DNA from: Nocardiopsis chromatogenes YIM 90109
GTDB taxonomy: Bacteria; Actinomycetota; Actinomycetes; Streptosporangiales; Streptosporangiaceae
Length of the DNA: 47,952 nt
Assembly: GCF_000341185.1 (NCBI RefSeq)
Contig: NZ_ANBH01000059.1
Coordinates: 14,468 to 62,419, forward strand
Direction of reading: 5' to 3'
The position numbers and the translations under genes are program-made. The notes beneath the pieces were generated by a model. The model was not told the origin of the DNA. It was given only the letters and a program-made list of their open reading frames with translations, and ran no database searches. Within the stretch, counting starts at the first letter, position 1. Every line of letters begins with the position of its first letter. This document shows, in pieces, positions 23,949 through 30,130 of the stretch.

Positions 23949-24566
23949 CTAGCCGAGCTCGTACACCCGCCCGGTCTGGCCTCCCTCGATGGAGCGGACG
24001 TAGGCCTGGGCCACGTCGGCCACCGCCACCGACGGCACCCCCGGGAAGAAGTCGCCGTAGTGCGGCAGGCTCTCGGTGAACACCGTCGGGCTGACCGCGT
24101 TGATCCGCTGCGGGGCGATGTCGATCGCCGCCGCGCGCACGAACCCCTCGACGGCGCCGTTGGCCATCGCCGCCGCGCTGGCCGTCGGGATCGGGTCGCG
24201 GCTCAGCACGCCGGTGATCAGGGTGAACGACCCCCGCTCGGCCACGCGCGCGGTCCCCTGGCGGACCAGTTCGATCTGGCTGAGCACCTTGCCGCGGAAG
24301 GCGGACGCGTAGTCTTCGGGCGCCATCTCGGCGACCGGGTTGTAGGGGACGTCGCCCGCCGCGCTCGCCACCGCGTGCAGGACGCCCGCGTCCCCGTACA
24401 GCGCCGGGTCCTCGTACAGGGCCGCGACCTGCTCCGGGTCCGCGACGTCGTACCGGAGGCGGCCGGTGGAGCGGCCCGCGGTCACCACCTCGTGCCCGCG
24501 TGCGGCCAGCGTCTTCTCCACGGCGGTGCCGAGCCTGCCCGCGGCTCCGATCAGAAGGATTCTCAT
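23949..24566 (-). CDS. Short-chain dehydrogenase-like protein lacking the YxxxK motif
   Basis: A 205-residue Rossmann-fold protein. The nucleotide-binding motif is GAAGRLG (residues 7-13), followed by ARGHEVVTAGRS and a PVAEMAPEDYASAF segment. A serine is seen in FTLITGVLSRDPIPTASAAAMANGA, but the usual catalytic Tyr-x-x-x-Lys is absent at that position; the segment reads SAAAMANGAVEGFVRAAAID. A ready redox reaction is therefore doubtful, and the protein may act as a reductase by other residues or bind a cofactor only. It is divergent from a LysR-type regulator at 24637, its probable controller. Confidence 0.85.
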   Translation of the reverse strand: MRILLIGAAGRLGTAVEKTLAARGHEVVTAGRSTGRLRYDVADPEQVAALYEDPALYGDAGVLHAVASAAGDVPYNPVAEMAPEDYASAFRGKVLSQIELVRQGTARVAERGSFTLITGVLSRDPIPTASAAAMANGAVEGFVRAAAIDIAPQRINAVSPTVFTESLPHYGDFFPGVPSVAVADVAQAYVRSIEGGQTGRVYELG

Positions 24567-24619
24567 GGAAAGGACGGTACGGCGGCGGTACCCGGGCAGG
24601 GAAATGCCCGTTGCGCGGC

Positions 24620-24642
24620 ATCCATACCCTGGACGCATGGAT
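24620..24642 (+). promoter_or_regulatory. LysR-type operator over a leaderless promoter
   Basis: ATCCAT (24620-24625) and ATGGAT (24637-24642) are a perfect inverted repeat separated by 11 bases, the T-N11-A geometry of LysR sites. TACCCT (24625-24630) can be a -10 box seven bases before the ATG at 24637. The right arm covers the start codon of the LysR gene, suggesting autoregulation. Confidence 0.55.
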
Positions 24643-25536
24643 ACGACGGGCGTGCCATCCGGCAGCACCGGCGTGGAGCTGCGCCACCTGCGCGCCCTCG
24701 CCGCCATCGGCGACGAGGGGACGGTGACCGGGGCGGCCGAGGTCCTGCACATCAGCCAGCCCGCGGTCTCGCGCACCCTGGAGCAGCTGGAGCGCGCCGT
24801 CGGCACCCGCCTGGTCGAGCGCACGACCCGCAGCCTCGCCCTGACCGACGAGGGGCGGCGGCTGTGGGAGCACGCCCACGGCATCCTCAACCGGCTCGAC
24901 TCCGCCCTGGCCGAGGCGCGGTCGGGGCCGCGGCCGCTGCGGCTCGGCATCGCGTGGGGCGCGCTCGGCCCGGACACCGTGCCGCTGCTCCGGGAGTGGC
25001 GCGCCGCCCACCCGGACACCCCTGTGCGGATCCACCGCCGCAACGACCCGGAGAAGGCGCTGCGCCGGTCGGAGGTGGACGCGGTGCTGCTCCGGGCCTC
25101 GCCCGCGCCCGGCATGCGCTCGGTTCCGCTGCTGTACGAGCGCCGGGTGGCGGCCTTCGCCGAAGCCGACCCGTTGGCGGCGAAGGAGCAGGTGTACCTG
25201 GCCGACCTGGCCGAACGCGATGTGGCCCTGTGCGCGACCGCGGCCACCACGGACGTGGACCTGTGGCCGGAGGGCCGCCGCCCGAACGCGGTCACCGTGA
25301 CCGACGTGGAGGAGTGGCTGGCCGCGATCGCGACGGGAGAGGCCGTGGGCGTCACGGCGGAGGGGTCGGCGCACAGCCACCCCGCGCCGGGGGTACGGTA
25401 CGTCCCGATCGCCGACGCGCCCCCGGTGGCGGCGTACCTGGCCTGGCCGAAGGAGCCGAGCCACCCCGAGACGGAGGCGTTCGTGGACCACGTGCACCGC
25501 ACCCTGAGGAAGCGGACCGCGCCCGGTCTCCGCTGA
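24637..25536 (+). CDS. LysR-family transcriptional regulator
   Basis: A 299-residue protein. The winged helix-turn-helix lies at about residues 12-72 (VELRHLRALAAIGDEGTVTGAAEVLHISQPAVSRTLEQLERAVG). A two-lobe ligand-binding domain follows, beginning RPLRLGIAWGALGPDTVPLL, with a VDAVLLRASPAPG segment and a second lobe that includes VTVTDVEEWLAAIATGEAVGVTA. It starts at the ATG 24637, overlapping the operator. It is divergent from the SDR-like protein, which it probably activates or represses. Confidence 0.92.
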   Translation: MDTTGVPSGSTGVELRHLRALAAIGDEGTVTGAAEVLHISQPAVSRTLEQLERAVGTRLVERTTRSLALTDEGRRLWEHAHGILNRLDSALAEARSGPRPLRLGIAWGALGPDTVPLLREWRAAHPDTPVRIHRRNDPEKALRRSEVDAVLLRASPAPGMRSVPLLYERRVAAFAEADPLAAKEQVYLADLAERDVALCATAATTDVDLWPEGRRPNAVTVTDVEEWLAAIATGEAVGVTAEGSAHSHPAPGVRYVPIADAPPVAAYLAWPKEPSHPETEAFVDHVHRTLRKRTAPGLR

Positions 25537-25564
25537 ACGGAGCGCCTCGAACGGCTCGAACGGG

Positions 25565-25740
25565 TCACCGGTCGGGCGGGGCCGCAGGGAAGCGCTCCGG
25601 GGCCACGTCCTTCAGCAGTTCATCGGTGAACGCGCTCCATGCGCGAGCCGACGCCGAGTACGGCGAGCGCCTGGCCGTCGCGGTGGGTGAAGGTTCTTGC
25701 GGGCCGGGGAAACGCACTGACGCGGGAGGCGTTCGCCCCG
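25565..25740 (-). pseudogene. Possible degraded DUF397-type gene
   Basis: Minus-strand frames contain THRDGQALAV and, shifted by one base, SARAWSAFTDELLKD. Joined, they resemble the C-terminus of DUF397 proteins, small actinobacterial partners of XRE/MmyB regulators. A net one-base change breaks the frame. The match is short and this assignment is uncertain. Confidence 0.3.
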
Positions 25741-25798
25741 CTGCGTTCGGGCACGGGGGACGGACTGGAGTCCGCGCACATCCTGTTGCCGACGGCAC

Positions 25799-26419
25799 TC
25801 ACGCCCCGATGCCCAGTTCTCCCATCAGTTTCCACACGGCTGTGGAGGGGTTCCCGTAGGGCGGGTACCGCTTCGCTCTGGTGTATGCCTGAGTCAGGCC
25901 CGGAGAGAAGTGTGTGAACTGTGTGCCGTTGCCCTTTCTCCAGTGAGGGACGGCCTTCTTCAGCTCCTCGCCGACGGCCTGGGCCGAGCGGCCGGACACG
26001 CCCTCCTGGTGGTGCAGCAGCAACCACACCTCGAACGTCGGGTTGGAGACGGCGGGCCCCACACCGTCCTTCTCCGCCTGTTCGCACAGGCGCCGGACGT
26101 CGTGGCCGTCGGCGTCGAAGACCGCCCACACCTGTGAGTACTCCGCGCGCGACTTCGCCTTGCGGGCGTGGTCGACGACCTTCTCCCGCTGGGGCCTCTT
26201 CGCCTTCTCCGGGAGGAACGGGTGGATTTCCCGCTTGTCGCTCTCCCGCAGTCCGGTGAAGTACGCGTGCTCGGTCTCGCCCTCGCACACCACCAGGATC
26301 CGGCGCCGCTGTTGCAGCCTCCCGCCCGGCCGCCGCAAGGAGGTCCGGCGGGCGAAGCCTGCCGCCTGACCAGGCCTATTCGGGGGTTCCTTGTCCTGGG
26401 CCGTCCTTCTCGGGGCCAT
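25799..26419 (-). CDS. RloB/AbiLii-like nuclease-fold partner protein
   Basis: A 206-residue RloB-family protein. After a basic N-terminal tail come the TOPRIM-like motifs: ILVVCEGETEHAYF (E46 and E48), AVFDADGHD (D102, D104), and the family signature SNPTFEVWLLLHH (N126-H136). RloB proteins pair with RloA/AbiLi-type ATPases in abortive-infection-like systems; the acidic residues are compatible with a metal-dependent nuclease. ATG 26419 is chosen because a GAGGAGCAGG ribosome binding site precedes it. The gene overlaps the end of the ATPase gene by 44 bases, so the two are a coupled pair. The AbiL name is a family analogy and I have not verified it against a database. Confidence 0.85.
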   Translation of the reverse strand: MAPRRTAQDKEPPNRPGQAAGFARRTSLRRPGGRLQQRRRILVVCEGETEHAYFTGLRESDKREIHPFLPEKAKRPQREKVVDHARKAKSRAEYSQVWAVFDADGHDVRRLCEQAEKDGVGPAVSNPTFEVWLLLHHQEGVSGRSAQAVGEELKKAVPHWRKGNGTQFTHFSPGLTQAYTRAKRYPPYGNPSTAVWKLMGELGIGA

Positions 26420-27728
26420 CCTGCTCCTCGGGGGGGTGGACCGGCGCGGCCACCGGTCCCCCGGTGACCTCAGGGATTGCACCGTACCTTCCCGTGAGGT
26501 AGGCGAGCGCCGGATTCTCCCCTTCGTCCCGGAAATCGCTCAGGGGGTAGATCCGGGTGCCCCCCTCTTTGTCCTTCTCCACGAACCAGGCCTCGTCACG
26601 GTCCAGGACATCCCCGCCCCTGATCCAGCCGAGAAGCGCGGTGTCATGGCTGGAGAAGACGAGCTGCGCCCGGTGCTCGTTGACGGCCGGGTCCTTGAAC
26701 ATCTCGATGATCTTGGCCGACAGGTGCGGGTGGAGGTGCGAGTCGAGCTCGTCGACCACGAGGAGGGAACCGTTCCTGAGGACGTCGAGTACTTCCATCC
26801 CCAGCGCGAGGAGCACCCAGGTGCCGTCGGACTGCTGGTCGAGTGTCAGGGGTCGCGCCTCTTCACCGCCCGCCCGGTGGTGGAAGAGCAGGGTCGCCTC
26901 CTCTTCGACGGCCTGCATGCCCTCGTGGCGGTCCCTCAGATCGGGAACGTCACTGTCCCAGGGGTCTCTCGCCACTGTCCTTCGGGGAACGCCGGAGTCC
27001 ACCGTCAGTCGCTCGTGTTCGAGCTGCACCGACTCGATCCCAGTGTCGGCCGCCCGGATGAGCTTCTGGAGGTGGGCCAGGACTCCCGGCTCCGCGATGC
27101 GGCGCAGCAGATCGCGCCGGTCCTGTTCGCGGCCGCCCCCGCTGCGCCAACGGCGGCAGTGCGAGGCGAACCAGTTGTAGACCGGGCGGGCGATCTCCAG
27201 GCGCGTCCGGGCGGCGACCGTCAGGAACAGGGTGTTCACATCGGTGATCTCCTGTACCTGGCGGAACGTCTCCGGCAGTGAGGGGTGGAACGTGAAGTCG
27301 TCCCCTTCACGCTCGAAGAGAACGGTGGGGCCGTCTTCAGCCGGGGACCAATGCAGCCATTCCGCGACGACGCCTGTGCCGTCGATGGTGAAGCCGTAGG
27401 TGTAGCGGACCCGCTCGATCAGCAGGTCGACCGTGTAGTGGGAAGGCTCTCGCCGCCACCGGGGACTCACCGCAAAGGGATCGCGGTCGATCCCCCTCCC
27501 GGGCTCGCCCATCTCCATGGAGGAGCGGACGAGGCGGCGCATGAAGCCCAGCGCGTCGAGGACATTGCTCTTGCCCGAAGCGTTGGCCCCGAACAGGCCG
27601 GTTACGGGCAGTGGCTCGGGTACCCCGCTGTCCTGCGCTCCTTCATGTTCGGATTCGGAGGGGACCAGCAGGAGCTGCTGTTCTTCGCGCAGGGAGCGGT
27701 GGTTGGCGACTCGAAAACTCAGGAGCAT
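26376..27728 (-). CDS. AAA/ABC-type ATPase, RloA/AbiLi-like
   Basis: A 450-residue ATPase. Walker A GANASGKS is at residues 47-54 (after PVTGLF), a signature-like QQSDGTW segment and Walker B SLLVVDELDSHLHPHL follow, and LVFSSHDTALL is the H-loop. The layout, with a long insert between Walker A and B, is that of AAA_21/AAA_15-type ATPases of defence systems. It precedes and overlaps the RloB gene, an ATPase plus TOPRIM-like effector pair comparable with PARIS and AbiL. In those systems the ATPase senses a phage component and activates the partner. The ATG at 27728 is chosen (GGGGAAGG upstream); an in-frame GTG at 27764 exists. Confidence 0.88.
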   Translation of the reverse strand: MLLSFRVANHRSLREEQQLLLVPSESEHEGAQDSGVPEPLPVTGLFGANASGKSNVLDALGFMRRLVRSSMEMGEPGRGIDRDPFAVSPRWRREPSHYTVDLLIERVRYTYGFTIDGTGVVAEWLHWSPAEDGPTVLFEREGDDFTFHPSLPETFRQVQEITDVNTLFLTVAARTRLEIARPVYNWFASHCRRWRSGGGREQDRRDLLRRIAEPGVLAHLQKLIRAADTGIESVQLEHERLTVDSGVPRRTVARDPWDSDVPDLRDRHEGMQAVEEEATLLFHHRAGGEEARPLTLDQQSDGTWVLLALGMEVLDVLRNGSLLVVDELDSHLHPHLSAKIIEMFKDPAVNEHRAQLVFSSHDTALLGWIRGGDVLDRDEAWFVEKDKEGGTRIYPLSDFRDEGENPALAYLTGRYGAIPEVTGGPVAAPVHPPEEQDGPEKDGPGQGTPE

Positions 27729-28254
27729 CTGCTCGCCTTCCCCATCGGGACCCCAGACCAACACTCACCGTGAACGCCCGCAACCTACAGTAAGACATCC
27801 CCGTTGCGGCGGCCGTGCTCTCCGTTCGACACACTACAAAGCTCCCGATTGCCGCCATGTCGCCCATCCCCGGTCTGCCCCCGGTCCACGCGATGCGGCC
27901 TCTGCAGCGAGGCCGCGGACGTGCCCACCGGACCGTGGGAGTGGCCGGTACCGGCCGTCGGGGGTGACCACGGTCCCGGTGCGTGTGTCGTGTCCCCTGC
28001 ACAGCAGCGGGAACGTCTCTCATCTCCGCTCCCACCAGCGCTGATTCGCTCTGGAGACGCCTCCGTCCCCCTGTCCCGCCTCCGGCCGGGTCCTGCTGCC
28101 CTCGCAGAACAACGGCTCAGGGGGCTCTTCGCAGGGCACAGGGGGTCGCTACCGTAATGCAGACGTTCACGCCCTTAACGGGGCGATGTTCACCCCCTGA
28201 CGCTTCGGTCGTCCTCAGGAGACTCGGTGGGGCGGCGGAATCCGGAGACGTGGA
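27729..28254. other. Divergent intergenic region between the ATPase pair and the toxin gene
   Basis: No gene is supported. It is the promoter region for both conflict systems. On the toxin side there is a -10-like TACCGT (28152-28157) followed by two direct repeats, GACGTTCACGCCC (28162-28174) and GATGTTCACCCCC (28185-28197), with a period of 23 bases, before the start at 28255. Confidence 0.5.
28162..28197 (+). promoter_or_regulatory. Two direct repeats upstream of the toxin gene
   Basis: The consensus GAYGTTCACSCCC occurs at 28162-28174 and 28185-28197, about two helical turns apart, downstream of a possible -10. The position suits a repressor operator. The binding protein is unknown. Confidence 0.4.
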
Positions 28255-29550
28255 ATGCACTGGGTATGGCGCGCTGAGCACGGTGGATTCAAGGTCGAAT
28301 ACGGTGCCTTGCTCCTGTTGGTGGCGACGATCGTCGCCGCGGTCTTCGCCTTCGGCCTCCCGACCGATGTCCAGCGCCTCTACGCCGTCGGCATGTGCCG
28401 CGTGCAAGGCGAGGAGAACTGCGACGAACTCGCCGGCGGCGAAGGCACCGGCCAAGACGGCGCGGCCGAGGATGGCGAGGGGGCCCAGGACGAGGACGGC
28501 TCCGACGGCGGCTCGGACGGCGGCGGCGATGAGGACACGTCCGACGCGGACGGCCCCGAGGGGGACGGGGGCGGCGAGGACGAGGGGGACGGCGGGGAGG
28601 ACGGTCAGGGGTCCGACGACGGTCCCGTGTCCTGGGAGGGCGTCTACAACCCCGATCTCGCGCAGGAGTTGGAGGACGCGGAGAGCGAGCTTGAGGACGC
28701 CGAGGCGGAGCTCGCCGATACCGGCTACGACGAGGTCTACGACGAGCTGCTGGCGATCGTCGCGGACATCGTCGGGTGGACGGATGCCAAGGCGTGCATC
28801 ACCGAGGGCGACATCATCGCCTGCCTGACCACCATCGTCGGCTTCACACCGTGGGGCAAGGGCGCCAAGCTCATCTCCAAGTCGCCCAAGATCATCAAAC
28901 TGTGGAACCGCTTCCGCAGGGCCAAGAAGGCCCGTGACGAGGCGCAAGAGCGGGTCGACGACGCCAAGGGCAGGCGCGACGACGCCGTGCAGGCCTGCAA
29001 CGGCAATCGGCCGCGTGCGGTCCACCCCGCCACGGAGACCATGGTGCTCTCCGACGGTGCCGCCGTCACCCTCCACTGGCCGGAGCGCGACGGCGGCGCC
29101 CGCCTCGAACCCGGACACCGCCCGGAGGCGCCCGCCCCGGACGGGGACACGGGCACGGGCACTCAGGCGGAGGCTCCCTCGCAGGCGGTGGTCGTCCCCG
29201 CACAGTCGTCGAGCGGCCAAGGCGACACCTGCGACATCGGGAACGACTACGACAAGGACGACCCCTACCTTGAACAGGACCTGGAGGAGGACGCGGCGCT
29301 GATCGCGCGACACTCCAACCGGGCGGACGAGCTCGGCTTCAAGGACCAGGACGCGCTCACCGAATACATCCAGAAGACGATCGACCCGCGCAATCCGCCC
29401 GGTTCGATCCTCAAGAAGCCCAAGCTGAAGAACGGACGGATCGCCTGGTATGACCAGGACAAAGGAATAATCATCATCCGGAACATCAACAACCCGGCCC
29501 GGAGCACGGTGTACAAGGGGACGCTCAATGAGTTCCTCAACCTCAGCTGA
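28255..29550 (+). CDS. Polymorphic-toxin-like protein with Flp/TadE-type prepilin signal
   Basis: A 431-residue protein with a striking domain order. (1) Residues 1-35: [10 protein letters not shown] and a hydrophobic stretch; if cut after G10 the mature protein has E at +5 and Y at +6, as in Flp/TadE prepilins. (2) Residues 58-123: a very acidic Gly/Asp/Glu run. (3) Residues 132-157: a heptad-like coiled coil. (4) Residues 160-225: a cysteine-containing segment ([26 protein letters not shown]) like the pretoxin linkers of polymorphic toxins. (5) Residues 345-431: a small C-terminal domain, [13 protein letters not shown], then [11 protein letters not shown] and STVYKG, resembling BECR-fold RNases (barnase/EndoU/RelE-like); H353 and Y420 are candidate active-site residues. 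The next gene, overlapping by 23 bases, is the likely immunity gene. The RNase assignment is inference. Confidence 0.72.
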   Translation: MHWVWRAEHGGFKVEYGALLLLVATIVAAVFAFGLPTDVQRLYAVGMCRVQGEENCDELAGGEGTGQDGAAEDGEGAQDEDGSDGGSDGGGDEDTSDADGPEGDGGGEDEGDGGEDGQGSDDGPVSWEGVYNPDLAQELEDAESELEDAEAELADTGYDEVYDELLAIVADIVGWTDAKACITEGDIIACLTTIVGFTPWGKGAKLISKSPKIIKLWNRFRRAKKARDEAQERVDDAKGRRDDAVQACNGNRPRAVHPATETMVLSDGAAVTLHWPERDGGARLEPGHRPEAPAPDGDTGTGTQAEAPSQAVVVPAQSSSGQGDTCDIGNDYDKDDPYLEQDLEEDAALIARHSNRADELGFKDQDALTEYIQKTIDPRNPPGSILKKPKLKNGRIAWYDQDKGIIIIRNINNPARSTVYKGTLNEFLNLS

Positions 29551-30064
29551 GAACGGGACGCCTCAGGACGGCGCCCCTCCGCCTGCGGACCTCGCCGAAC
29601 TTGCCGAAGCGGTGAGGAGCGCTCAAGCCACCGACGACGACCTCCGCCGTGCGTTCGCGGCCATCGATCGCCACGACATCCCGGACGAGGCGGCCGGTGA
29701 GCTGATCAACGCCATCGCCCGGTCGCCTCGGGCACCTGAGCTGCTTCCCGAGCTGAGCCGCTCGTTGCGGGGGACCCGCAGCCCGGGCCGGGCCATCCTG
29801 CTCATCAGGGCGCTCAGAAGGAACGGCGGGCTCCCGGGCATCGTGCCCGACCTGCTCCGGATCTCCGAAGGCTCCGACTGGGACCCCGAGCGCCAGGCAT
29901 GGGCGGTGGCCGTGAGCACCATCGCCCAGCACGCCGCCGCCACGGGCGACGCCGCGCTGCTGGAACGGCTCGGGGACTTGGCGGAGGACCCCGGGCTCAC
30001 GGACGACGACGTCGCCTGGGTACGGAAGTGCCTCGCCAAGGCGGAGCCGGGCTCCGGGCGCTGA
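29528..30064 (+). CDS. Alpha-helical (HEAT-repeat-like) immunity protein candidate
   Basis: A 178-residue protein, hydrophilic at the N-terminus, then made of repeated amphipathic helices (LRRAFAAIDRHDIPDEAAGELINAIARS, then SRSLRGTRSPGRAILLIRALRR and so on) as in HEAT/ARM-type immunity proteins. It has no signal peptide, so it is cytosolic. Its ATG (29528) lies inside the end of the toxin gene, with AAGGGG 8 bases upstream, so it is made together with the toxin. Overlap with a polymorphic toxin gene and small size are the main evidence for immunity function. A hairpin follows its stop. Confidence 0.65.
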   Translation: MSSSTSAENGTPQDGAPPPADLAELAEAVRSAQATDDDLRRAFAAIDRHDIPDEAAGELINAIARSPRAPELLPELSRSLRGTRSPGRAILLIRALRRNGGLPGIVPDLLRISEGSDWDPERQAWAVAVSTIAQHAAATGDAALLERLGDLAEDPGLTDDDVAWVRKCLAKAEPGSGR

Positions 30065-30092
30065 GGCCGGAGCGGCCGGCCGTTCCGGCCTC
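30063..30092. terminator. Terminator between toxin/immunity genes and the terpene synthase
   Basis: GAGGCCGGA (30063-30071) pairs perfectly with TCCGGCCTC (30084-30092), beginning inside the immunity stop codon. It can serve both converging transcripts. Confidence 0.7.
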
Positions 30093-30130
30093 GGCGGGTG
30101 AGGTCTCCCGGCGTGCTCGGGGGCGCGGGG

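Noticed and set aside
26420-26482. An earlier start for the RloB gene
   Set aside because: The extra residues are Arg/Pro-rich, come from the ATPase gene, and lack a ribosome binding site.
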